Below, piece after piece: positions 1 to 7,736 of a DNA stretch of 64,000 nt. The stretch covers positions 1 through 64,000 of the forward strand of contig CAKPDR010000005.1 in NCBI GenBank assembly GCA_934149075.1, given 5' to 3'. The position numbers and the translations under genes are program-made. The DNA is from an uncultured Clostridia bacterium (GTDB lineage Bacteria; Bacillota; Clostridia; TANB77; CAG-508). The notes beneath the pieces were generated by a model. The model saw only the letters and a list, made by a program, of their open reading frames with translations, was not told the origin of the DNA and did not search any database. Every line of letters begins with the position of its first letter. Position 1 is the stretch's first letter.

Positions 1-1001
1 AAGTCAACACCTGTTACTTCTTTTATTGCTTCTATCATTGAAATTCTTTTCCATGGTGATTCTAAATCTAAATCTGTTCCTTGATAGTTTATTTTAGCTG
101 TTCCTAATACTTTTTGAGCTACTGTTCTAAACATATCTTCTGTTATATCCATCATATCATTGTAATCTTCATATGCTGAATATAGTTCTATATTTGTAAA
201 TTCCGGATTGTGTTTTATATCCATTCCTTCATTTCTGAACATTCTTCCCATTTCATATACTTTGTCAAACCCACCTACAATTAGTCTTTTTAGATATAAT
301 TCATTTGCTATTCTTAAATACATATCTAAGTCTAATGTATTGTGATGTGTTATAAATGGTCTAGCTGCTGCTCCACCTGCTATTGTATTTAATATTGGTG
401 TATCAACTTCCAAATATCCCTTACTGTCTAAATATGCTTTTACTTCTTTAATTATTTTACTTCTTAATATAAATGTTTCTTTAACTTCTGGATTTACTAT
501 TAAATCTACATATCTTTGTCTATATCTTAAATCTACATCCTTTAATCCATGAAATTTTTCTGGTAATGGTCTTAATGATTTTGAAAGTAATGTTACTTCT
601 TTTGCATGAACTGAAATTTCTTCTGTTCTTGTTTTAAATACAAAACCTGTTATTCCTATTATATCTCCAATATCCCATGTTTTGAATGCTTTATAGCTTT
701 CTTCACCCAAATCATTTATACTTACATAACTTTGAATTTTCTCGTCACTATCTTGTATTGTGCAGAATGATGCTTTTCCCATAATTCTTTTTGCAATTAT
801 TCTTCCTGCTACTGTTACATCTTTATTTTCAAATTCTTCATAATTTGCTTTTATTTCTCCAGCTGTATTTGTTCTATTAAATTTTGTTATTTCAAATGGA
901 TCTTTTCCTTGTTCTTGTAATTCTTTTAATTTATCTTTTCTTATTTGAATTAAATGGTTTTCATCTAATTCTACTTCTTGATTTTGCTTATTTTCTTGCA
1001 T
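1..1001 (-). CDS. lysS: Lysine--tRNA ligase, partial (C-terminus outside window)
   Basis: Class II lysyl-tRNA synthetase, which charges tRNA-Lys in the cytoplasm. About 333 N-terminal residues are visible; the reading frame runs off the left edge without a stop, so the motif 3 part is missing. An N-terminal OB-fold anticodon-binding region (VAGRIIAKRIMGKASF) is followed by the catalytic domain with motif 2 (YEMGRMFRNEGMD, then HNPEFTNIELY). The start ATG at 1001 is preceded by AAGGAGAG at good spacing. It diverges from the dipeptidase gene at 1145, and each gene has its own promoter in the shared 143-bp gap. Identification is firm. Confidence 0.96.
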   Translation of the reverse strand, partial: MQENKQNQEVELDENHLIQIRKDKLKELQEQGKDPFEITKFNRTNTAGEIKANYEEFENKDVTVAGRIIAKRIMGKASFCTIQDSDEKIQSYVSINDLGEESYKAFKTWDIGDIIGITGFVFKTRTEEISVHAKEVTLLSKSLRPLPEKFHGLKDVDLRYRQRYVDLIVNPEVKETFILRSKIIKEVKAYLDSKGYLEVDTPILNTIAGGAAARPFITHHNTLDLDMYLRIANELYLKRLIVGGFDKVYEMGRMFRNEGMDIKHNPEFTNIELYSAYEDYNDMMDITEDMFRTVAQKVLGTAKINYQGTDLDLESPWKRISMIEAIKEVTGVD

Positions 1002-1038
1002 CTTTTCATCTCTCCTTGTTTTATCTAAATACAGAATT

Positions 1039-1067
1039 ATTATAATGTATTTTCTTCCAAAAATCAA
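1039..1067 (-). promoter_or_regulatory. Promoter of lysS
   Basis: Sigma-A type promoter read on the minus strand: -35 TTGATT (1062-1067), 17-bp spacer, -10 TATAAT (1039-1044), about 38 bases upstream of the lysS start. No T-box is present, since the leader is too short. Confidence 0.75.
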
Positions 1068-1094
1068 GTATTTATGTAAAATATTGTATTATTA

Positions 1095-1123
1095 TTGATA
1101 TATTACATACATTATAATATAAT
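1095..1123 (+). promoter_or_regulatory. Promoter of the PepV-type dipeptidase gene
   Basis: -35 TTGATA (1095-1100), 17-bp spacer, -10 TATAAT (1118-1123). An overlapping TATAAT at 1113 has poorer spacing. The ribosome site AGGAGG follows at 1131. Confidence 0.7.
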
Positions 1124-1144
1124 CGTTTTTAGGAGGTATTTATT

Positions 1145-2566
1145 ATGTTTGAAAAATATATTGATAGTCTAAAAGATGAAATTATCGCAGAAACTTGTAA
1201 TCTTATAAATATTCCTAGTGTTTCTGAGGAAACTAACAATCCAGATATGCCTTTTGGCAAATATGCTAAAGCTGCCTTAGAATATGCATTAAATCTAGGT
1301 AATAAATTAGGCTTTAGAACCAAAAACATCGATGGTTATTGTGGTTACATAGAATTTGGTGAAGGTGATGAACTTTTAGGTATAATTGGTCATTTGGATG
1401 TTGTACCAAGTGGTGATAGTTGGAATACTCCACCTTTTGAGGCAACTATTAAAGATAACAAAATATATGGTCGTGGTGCTATAGATGATAAAGGCCCTGT
1501 AGTTGCATCATTATATGCAATGAAAGCTATAAAAGATAATATGAATATAAATTGTAGAGTTCGTCTCATTTTAGGTATTAATGAGGAAAAAGCTTGGAAA
1601 TGCATTAAGCATTACAAAGAAGTTGAAGAATCTCCTTCTATAGGTTTTAGTCCTGATGCAGACTTTCCTTGTATCTATGCAGAAAAAGGAATTTGCACAG
1701 TTTATATAAAAGATGACTATACTAAATATGAAAATTTACCAATTAGAATTTCTAATATTGATTGTAATAATAATGCAATTAATGTTGTTCCTAAAAAATG
1801 TGATGTTACACTTGATATTGATGTTTCAAAAATTAGCTTATCTGATGTTACAAATTTTATTGACGAAGAACTTAAAAATTTAAAATTTGATATAACTTAC
1901 TCTATAAATGGAACCTCTATAATTTTACATTCTGCAGGAATCCAAGCACATTCTGCTCATCCTGATTTAGGTAAAAACGCAATTTCACCTATGATAATTT
2001 TACTTAATAGAATTTTTAATCGTTTTAAATATAAAATTGAATTATTTGAATTTTTTAAAAATTATATTAAAACTGAATTTGATGGAAAATCTTTAAATAT
2101 TGATTTTGAAGATGAATCTGGAAAACTTACTTTAAATGTTGGAGATTTTAAATTTTATGAAAATTATTTGCAACTTGGTATTAACTTACGTATTCCTATA
2201 AATACATCAATTGATACTATAACAAATTTAATTGATTTAAAATGCAAAAATTATTCACTAGATACTTATGTTGATGGAGTTCAGGAATCTCTTTATGTTC
2301 CAAAAGATAATTACTTAGTTAAAACTCTTTGTAATATTTTTAATAAAATGACTAATTCAAATTCTGAACCTATTGCTATTGGCGGGGGCACTTATGCAAG
2401 AGCTTTTAAAAATTGTGTTTCTTTTGGTGCTAATTTTCCTGGAGATACTGATATGTGCCACCAAGCTAATGAGTTTATTGATATTGATAAATTAATGTTG
2501 TCTTGTAAAATTTATGCAGAAACTATATATGAGTTGACAAGTAAAGAATTTGACAAATTTATGTAA
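1145..2566 (+). CDS. pepV: M20 family dipeptidase, PepV/Sapep type
   Basis: Cytoplasmic zinc-dependent dipeptidase of the M20 family, 473 residues, the usual length for PepV. Likely metal ligands are His83 and Asp85 (GHLDVVP), Asp114 or Asp115 (GAIDDKGP), and the Glu147-Glu148 pair (NEEKAW), where the general base sits. A lid-type dimerisation insert lies between the two halves of the catalytic domain, and the C-terminal GGGTYARA and PGDTDMCHQANE motifs are as expected for the family. It would hydrolyse dipeptides taken up by the cell. The start is supported by AGGAGG eight bases upstream. It stands alone, divergent from lysS. The family is clear; exact substrate preference is not readable. 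Confidence 0.92.
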   Translation: MFEKYIDSLKDEIIAETCNLINIPSVSEETNNPDMPFGKYAKAALEYALNLGNKLGFRTKNIDGYCGYIEFGEGDELLGIIGHLDVVPSGDSWNTPPFEATIKDNKIYGRGAIDDKGPVVASLYAMKAIKDNMNINCRVRLILGINEEKAWKCIKHYKEVEESPSIGFSPDADFPCIYAEKGICTVYIKDDYTKYENLPIRISNIDCNNNAINVVPKKCDVTLDIDVSKISLSDVTNFIDEELKNLKFDITYSINGTSIILHSAGIQAHSAHPDLGKNAISPMIILLNRIFNRFKYKIELFEFFKNYIKTEFDGKSLNIDFEDESGKLTLNVGDFKFYENYLQLGINLRIPINTSIDTITNLIDLKCKNYSLDTYVDGVQESLYVPKDNYLVKTLCNIFNKMTNSNSEPIAIGGGTYARAFKNCVSFGANFPGDTDMCHQANEFIDIDKLMLSCKIYAETIYELTSKEFDKFM

Positions 2567-2669
2567 ATATGATAAACTCTTTGTGTATCTATTTTATACA
2601 ATCTTCCATGTTAGCTTTGTGCATCATGATAGATTAACATCAAAAAAATTTTTAGGAGGATAAATTTTT

Positions 2670-3056
2670 ATGAGTCATTTATTTTATTTTCGGGATGGTT
2701 CTGTTGTACATCCTAGAGAAACCAAAACAACATCAGCTATACACAAAACAGTTTTTTTAATAAATCCGAAGGATTATAAAAATATAACTGTTACAGATTT
2801 AGCAACATTATGGCATGGAACTGGTTTTATTGGATGGGAATATGAGCTTGCTGGTATTTTTCTTTGTAAAGTACATGAATCAATTAGAAAACATGAAAAG
2901 TATGCTGACATAACATTACTATTTGAAAGAGATTTATTTGGTGCTGAACACGGAACATTTACCAAAGAACAAATTTATAATCATCTTATTAAATGGTTTG
3001 AATTTGTTGAAAAAACTGACAACTGTATTAAGTTAAAATGTAACATTGTTCCATAA
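2670..3056 (+). CDS. Hypothetical protein, 128 aa
   Basis: Not recognised. A soluble protein without signal peptide or membrane segment, containing a Trp/Gly-rich stretch (LWHGTGFIGWEYELAG, residues about 47-62) and an acidic/aromatic C-terminal half. AGGAGG lies ten bases upstream of the ATG, so translation is well supported. It sits 60 bases ahead of the next plus-strand gene and shares the downstream terminator at 3759, suggesting a two-gene unit. Function unknown. Confidence 0.7.
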   Translation: MSHLFYFRDGSVVHPRETKTTSAIHKTVFLINPKDYKNITVTDLATLWHGTGFIGWEYELAGIFLCKVHESIRKHEKYADITLLFERDLFGAEHGTFTKEQIYNHLIKWFEFVEKTDNCIKLKCNIVP

Positions 3057-3115
3057 CAGTATTTAAATGTATATGGAATAAAACTAACCCCGAACAATAA
3101 AAAGGAGGAACAATC

Positions 3116-3745
3116 ATGAAAAAACAAGTACATTATGCAGACCTAGAAGATATGCAAAAGTATATCGAAGGTTTCAACCCTAATGACTACGAAAGTTGTG
3201 GAGGACACACTGACCCTTCTGTTACTGAGTATGTAAGAAATTACTATGATGAGCACTTACCTGTGGATGTGACTGCATGGTTACGGGTAAATGAACCCAA
3301 TAAAAATTTAATCTATGCAAAAAGTCTCGGAAATCAGGTATGTTTTGTTCGTGACATACTTTGTCAACTACTAAGTTCAACATACAAGGAATGGTGTGAT
3401 AATCCACCGCTAGTAATTTCTACTCACTATTCAAAATCTGTGAAATTACCTGTGTTTCAGATTAACCTTGAAAAATACGGCATAGAAATGGTACTTCGAT
3501 GCAATTTCTACGACTGGAAAATTTCAGTAAAATCTGACAGACCATTGGACTTCGATTACATGGGTCTTTTTAATCCTACAGAAGAGATTTCATATCTTTA
3601 CTGTGAGGGATTTCCAAAAGAAAAAGTTTACGGATGTTATGAACAGAACCATTCAATGTTTACAATTGAGTTTTGTTCTGATTATAATTTGTACACTTTC
3701 ATTTTCTTACTTAAGAACTACTTAGGTATAAAAAAAGAAAATTAA
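3116..3745 (+). CDS. Hypothetical protein, 209 aa
   Basis: Not recognised. A soluble protein rich in Tyr, Trp and Cys, with no signal peptide or membrane helix. AAGGAGG precedes the ATG. By eye the codon choice is less AT-biased than that of the neighbours (many C-ending codons such as GAC, TAC, TTC, GGA), which could mean recent acquisition. A perfect 13-bp terminator stem follows at 3759. It probably forms a transcription unit with the gene at 2670. Function unknown. Confidence 0.75.
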   Translation: MKKQVHYADLEDMQKYIEGFNPNDYESCGGHTDPSVTEYVRNYYDEHLPVDVTAWLRVNEPNKNLIYAKSLGNQVCFVRDILCQLLSSTYKEWCDNPPLVISTHYSKSVKLPVFQINLEKYGIEMVLRCNFYDWKISVKSDRPLDFDYMGLFNPTEEISYLYCEGFPKEKVYGCYEQNHSMFTIEFCSDYNLYTFIFLLKNYLGIKKEN

Positions 3746-3758
3746 AATTTACTTGTTT

Positions 3759-3803
3759 CGCCACCACTATTAAATAGCAATAGTGGTGGCGTTTTCTTCT
3801 TTA
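3759..3803 (+). terminator. Rho-independent terminator
   Basis: A perfect 13-bp stem (3759-3771 with 3779-3791), 7-nt loop, followed by TTTTCTTCTTTATTT. It ends the two-gene unit 2670-3745. Confidence 0.93.
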
Positions 3804-3844
3804 TTTATTTTATAAATTATATATTACTTAATCTTCAAATTCTA

Positions 3845-4063
3845 TTATAATTTCAATTGATTTTTAATTTTTAATATTTTTTGTTTATCAATTTCTATGG
3901 AGTTTTCCAAAAAATTAATTTGTTCATGGTATAATTTTTTTAATTCATGTAATTGTTCTTTTGGAATATCATTTTCTTTAATTATACCATTTCTGAACAA
4001 TTTTTGTAATTCTAATAAACTACTACTATTTAATTGCATACTTTCTACTAACAAATTTTTCAT
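3845..4063 (-). CDS. Small helical protein coupled to the HA-repeat helicase
   Basis: A 72-residue protein predicted to be entirely alpha-helical, with a Leu-rich N-terminal helix, the loop NGIIKENDIPKEQL, and a charged C-terminal helix. It starts three bases after the helicase stop codon; its ribosome site (AAAGGAG) lies inside the end of the helicase gene, so the two are very likely translated together. I know no function for it. The tight coupling suggests an accessory or partner subunit of the helicase, but this is inference from position only. Confidence 0.75.
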   Translation of the reverse strand: MKNLLVESMQLNSSSLLELQKLFRNGIIKENDIPKEQLHELKKLYHEQINFLENSIEIDKQKILKIKNQLKL

Positions 4064-4066
4064 ATA

Positions 4067-7000
4067 CTATTTTTCTACTCCTTTATTAGCTGATTTTAAT
4101 TTTTTAACTCTTTCAAAATCACTTACTAACTGACTACTAGCTTTTTTCTTTTCTACTAGTCCTTGTAATTTTCCCTCTAATTCTTCTAAACTTTCTTCCT
4201 GTTCTGTTCTATCTTCTTGAATTACTCCAATTGCTTTTAATTGTTCTACTTGTTCGTCAGTTAAGCGACAAGAACCTTTTCCATAATATCCGCTTTTCTT
4301 ATTTTGTATCCATGTACTTAATTTTTTATATCTTTTATCATTATATGGAAATGATAAATTACCATGTTCTTCATAATATGCTTTTGCCTGTGCATACATT
4401 GTATCCCAGCCATGTTGTTTTATATCCCATATCATTCCAATTGCTTCTAATCTTTCTATTTCTTCTTGAGATAAACCATCTTCCGATTTATATTTTCTTC
4501 TTTGAGCCTTAATCCAATTTGATAATGTTTTATATTCTTCTGTTCGAGGAATTAATAAATTTCCATGTTCTTCGAAATACTTTTTAGCTTGTTTGTACAT
4601 ATTATCATAACTAGCTTGATTTACATTCCAAACAATACCAATTTCTTCTAATTGTTCTACTTGCTCTTTTGATAAATTAGGTCTATCTTTCATGTTATAT
4701 TTTAATTTCTGCTCTTGTATCCAAGTTCTTAATTGTTTATATTCTGCTTCTCTTTCATCTGGAATTGATAAACTTCCATATTGTTCATAATATGCTTTTG
4801 CTTGTGCATATATTGTATTCCATTGATATTCTATAATATTCCATACCATACCTATGTTTTCAAGAAGTTCTATGCGTTCTTTACTCAGTTTACATTTTTT
4901 AGGGTCAACATTATATTTTGTTCTTTGATTTTTAACCCAATTATATAATTGACTATACTCATCATCTCTTGGAATTATAAGATTTCTATTCGCTTCATAA
5001 TACTCTTGTGCTTGTTTATACATTTTGTCCCATGCTGCTTTTTTAGATACTCTATGTTCTTTCTTAGGTTTAGCCTTTGTTTTTTTTATTTCTTTGGAAA
5101 TTTCTATTTCGTCTAATAATCTTTTTTGTTCTTCAGATAGTCCTTCTTCTTTTATATATAAATCTCTTTGTATTCTTAACCATGAACATAGTTGTTTGTT
5201 TTGAGAAGGGTTTAAAATCAAATTACCATTTTCATCATAATATTGTTTGACTTGTTGATACATTTGATTCCATTTATATTCTTTTACATCCCAAACCATA
5301 CCAATTGCTTCTAGTTGTTCTATCTGTTCTTCTGTTAAAGTTCCCTTTTTATATGCTTTTCTTTTATCTTTAATCCAACTAGAAACCTTTTTTCCATCCA
5401 TTTCGTATTTATCCGGCAACATTAAATCTCCATGTTCTTCATAGTATTTTTTAGCTAACTCATACATTTCAGAGAACCATTTTTCTTTTACATCCCAAAC
5501 TATACCGATTGATTCCAATTTTTCTATCTGCTGTTTTGATAGTTTAGTATAAGTTCCTTTTCCTTTATATGCTTGTCTTTGTACTTGTATCCAATTTCTC
5601 AAATTTATATCTGTAATTAATACTAAACTACCATTTTCTTCGTAATACTTTTTAGCTAAATCATACATTTCTTGCCATCTTGCTTCATATTTATTCCAAA
5701 CTACTCCAATTTGTTCTAAAAGTTGTGTTCTTTCCTCTGACAAAGTCCCTTTGTTGTATGACTTGATTTGGTCTCTCAACCATTGATATATATTTTTATC
5801 ATTTAATTTTTTATCTTTCAATCCATTTAGACTGTCATTTTCATCATAATATGCCTTTGCAATTGCATATGTTTCATCCCACTGTTCTTTAAATTTATCC
5901 CAAACCATGCCAATTGATTCTAATTTTTTTATTTGTTCTTCTGTTAAATCTTTTCGATGTCCTTGACCTTTCATAGCTTTTCTTTGGTCAGTAATCCAAC
6001 ATCCTAAATTCATTCCATTTTTGCTATAATTGGCCGGAACCAGTAAATTGCCATATTCTTTGTAATACTCAACCGCTAATTCATAATAATCATCCCAAGA
6101 TAAACTTAAACAATTATCTATTTTACTAAATATATCTTGTATCTGTCTAACTATGTCTGAAATTTTAAACGCATCAATTTTTACTTCATCTTCTTTTTTT
6201 CCTGTTTGTGTAAATTTCACTAATGCTCTTTCTCTTAATTCTCTATAAAAATGTGATATCATTTCACACGATTGTACATTATTTACAATATCAAATACCA
6301 ATGGATTTGCATTATGTCCTACTGATAATGCTCTACCTAATTGTTGCTTAAAAATTATAGGTGATTCAGTCGGCCTAAGCATTATTACTCCGTCTATATT
6401 AGGAATATGAATTCCCTCATTTAACATATCTATTGAAAATAATAATTTTAAATGATCATTTTCTGAATTATAAAATTTTTCAAAAACTTTTAAATTTTCA
6501 GATCTTGGAATAAATGATGCCATAGCATATTTATCGACTTGCTCATTCACTCCTTGAAACCACATTTTAGATTCTTCCATCATTTTTTGCATATGCTCTT
6601 TATTTCTACAAAACACAATGTATTTTCCTGATTTATTTTTCATATGTTTTTCAAAAATTTCAGGAAGTCCATCAGCCTTTTCAAGTAGTTTTTTTGCATC
6701 ATCTAAATATTGTTGAGCTTGTAGCTTTTCAGCATCTCTTTTTTCTTTATTTATTCTTTCTTGCATATTTTCTATATCATCTTTAAAAGAATAAACAGCA
6801 TTTATATATGTTGGCATTGGTAAAATATCATTAACCATTGCTTCTTCAAGTGTTATTTCAGATGCTATATTGCCATGAAATAATTCTTCTACCATATTTC
6901 TATGCTCATCTAAATATCTAATTGGTGTTGCCGAAAATCCTAAAACTTTTGCAGAGCTGTTATTATTAATTAAACTCGCAATTCCTCTACTCCATTCGCT

Positions 7001-7348
7001 TGCACCACAACGATGAAACTCGTCTAATACAATCATATCTACATCTAATTTAGAAATTTCTTCAGCAGTCATTCTAGATAATTTAGAATATGTATATCTC
7101 CTTAAAAGAGGAAAGTCTTTTATAGACATCCCACAAGACTCTATATGTTTAGTTATTTGTCTTAATATCGAAACAGTTGGTGCTAAAAAAACTGCTCTTT
7201 TATCTCTATTTTCTTCTAACCATTTTAAGCTTATAAATGATTTACCACAACCTGTTGGATGCACAACCGCTACTCTATTTTCAGTTTCAAACATTTTCGT
7301 AACTTTTTGATAAGCTACTGCATTATGTTTAAATAATTCTACTCCCAT
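4067..7348 (-). CDS. SF2 DEAD/DEAH helicase with nine helicase-associated (HA) repeats
   Basis: A 1093-residue superfamily 2 helicase/ATPase. Walker A HPTGCGKSF is at residues 30-38, the DEFH box at 109-112, and motif III SATP at 139-142. The second RecA-like domain carries DMLNEGIHIP and the motif VI region QQLGRALSVG near residue 325. From about residue 410 to 1060 there are nine tandem copies, each around 70 residues, of the helicase-associated (HA) domain. Each has the pattern W..MY..AK.YYEE.GNL, then W...QR..Y, then LS.EQ.E.LE.IG.VWD; copy five has lost its last part and is followed by a Lys-rich linker. HA domains are thought to bind nucleic acid; the role of this protein is not established. 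It is not a RecQ, UvrB or Cas3. The gene has its own promoter and is coupled to the small gene at 3845. Confidence 0.9.
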   Translation of the reverse strand: MGVELFKHNAVAYQKVTKMFETENRVAVVHPTGCGKSFISLKWLEENRDKRAVFLAPTVSILRQITKHIESCGMSIKDFPLLRRYTYSKLSRMTAEEISKLDVDMIVLDEFHRCGASEWSRGIASLINNNSSAKVLGFSATPIRYLDEHRNMVEELFHGNIASEITLEEAMVNDILPMPTYINAVYSFKDDIENMQERINKEKRDAEKLQAQQYLDDAKKLLEKADGLPEIFEKHMKNKSGKYIVFCRNKEHMQKMMEESKMWFQGVNEQVDKYAMASFIPRSENLKVFEKFYNSENDHLKLLFSIDMLNEGIHIPNIDGVIMLRPTESPIIFKQQLGRALSVGHNANPLVFDIVNNVQSCEMISHFYRELRERALVKFTQTGKKEDEVKIDAFKISDIVRQIQDIFSKIDNCLSLSWDDYYELAVEYYKEYGNLLVPANYSKNGMNLGCWITDQRKAMKGQGHRKDLTEEQIKKLESIGMVWDKFKEQWDETYAIAKAYYDENDSLNGLKDKKLNDKNIYQWLRDQIKSYNKGTLSEERTQLLEQIGVVWNKYEARWQEMYDLAKKYYEENGSLVLITDINLRNWIQVQRQAYKGKGTYTKLSKQQIEKLESIGIVWDVKEKWFSEMYELAKKYYEEHGDLMLPDKYEMDGKKVSSWIKDKRKAYKKGTLTEEQIEQLEAIGMVWDVKEYKWNQMYQQVKQYYDENGNLILNPSQNKQLCSWLRIQRDLYIKEEGLSEEQKRLLDEIEISKEIKKTKAKPKKEHRVSKKAAWDKMYKQAQEYYEANRNLIIPRDDEYSQLYNWVKNQRTKYNVDPKKCKLSKERIELLENIGMVWNIIEYQWNTIYAQAKAYYEQYGSLSIPDEREAEYKQLRTWIQEQKLKYNMKDRPNLSKEQVEQLEEIGIVWNVNQASYDNMYKQAKKYFEEHGNLLIPRTEEYKTLSNWIKAQRRKYKSEDGLSQEEIERLEAIGMIWDIKQHGWDTMYAQAKAYYEEHGNLSFPYNDKRYKKLSTWIQNKKSGYYGKGSCRLTDEQVEQLKAIGVIQEDRTEQEESLEELEGKLQGLVEKKKASSQLVSDFERVKKLKSANKGVEK

Positions 7349-7382
7349 TTTTTACCTCTATTTATTATTTTTAACATTTAAT

Positions 7383-7411
7383 ATTCTATTATATGCTTAT
7401 GTAAATTTCAA
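7383..7411 (-). promoter_or_regulatory. Promoter of the HA-repeat helicase gene
   Basis: -35 TTGAAA (7406-7411), 17-bp spacer, -10 TAGAAT (7383-7388), read on the minus strand about 35 bases before the helicase start. Confidence 0.6.
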
Positions 7412-7426
7412 TTAAAATATAAATTA

Positions 7427-7470
7427 AAGGAGTACTTTACCAATAAATGTCATTATTGTAAGTACTCCTT
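7427..7470 (-). terminator. Terminator of tRNA-Thr
   Basis: An inverted repeat of 13-14 bp with one bulged base (7427-7440 with 7458-7470) followed on the minus strand by a weak T-rich run. It lies between tRNA-Thr and the helicase promoter. Confidence 0.6.
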
Positions 7471-7525
7471 ACTGATTGATTTTCATCTCTATCTATTCTA
7501 TAAAATGTTCGAACAGATACGTCGT

Positions 7526-7601
7526 TGGAGCTTCCAACGGGAATTGAACCCGTGACCTCAGCCTTACCAAGGCTGCACTCTACCAACTGAGCTATGGAAG
7601 C
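7526..7601 (-). tRNA. tRNA-Thr (anticodon GGT)
   Basis: A 76-nt cloverleaf with encoded CCA. The acceptor stem GCTTCCA/TGGAAGC is perfect with discriminator T. The anticodon arm CAGCC-TTGGTAA-GGCTG gives anticodon GGT, and the T arm contains GGTTCAATTCC. It has its own promoter 12 bases upstream and a terminator hairpin downstream. Confidence 0.97.
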
Positions 7602-7612
7602 ATTTCTCAGAT

Positions 7613-7641
7613 ATTATAATATATACTCCAAAAAAAATCAA
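7613..7641 (-). promoter_or_regulatory. Promoter of tRNA-Thr
   Basis: -35 TTGATT (7636-7641), 17-bp spacer, perfect -10 TATAAT (7613-7618), read on the minus strand. Confidence 0.8.
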
Positions 7642-7678
7642 TAATTTTTTCTAATTTAAATACAATTTATATAAAGTC

Positions 7679-7710
7679 AAAAAACCGTCACAAAATGTGT
7701 CGGTTTTTTT
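7679..7710 (-). terminator. Terminator of the UPF0182 gene
   Basis: Stem AAAAAACCG (7679-7687) with CGGTTTTTTT (7701-7710). It has T-runs on both sides, so it can act in both directions. It lies just after the UPF0182 stop codon on the minus strand. Confidence 0.75.
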
Positions 7711-7736
7711 CATATACTAGAAAATTTATCTAAGCT

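Noticed and set aside
4270..6110. Repeated DNA pattern of about 210 bases resembling a repeat array
   Set aside because: It is the coding sequence of the nine protein HA repeats; the units diverge in DNA and are not separated by unique spacers, so it is not a CRISPR array or satellite.
4067..7348. Cas3, RecQ or type I restriction helicase
   Set aside because: No HD nuclease, RQC/HRDC or HsdR features; the helicase-associated repeats point to a different family, and no cas or hsd genes are nearby.
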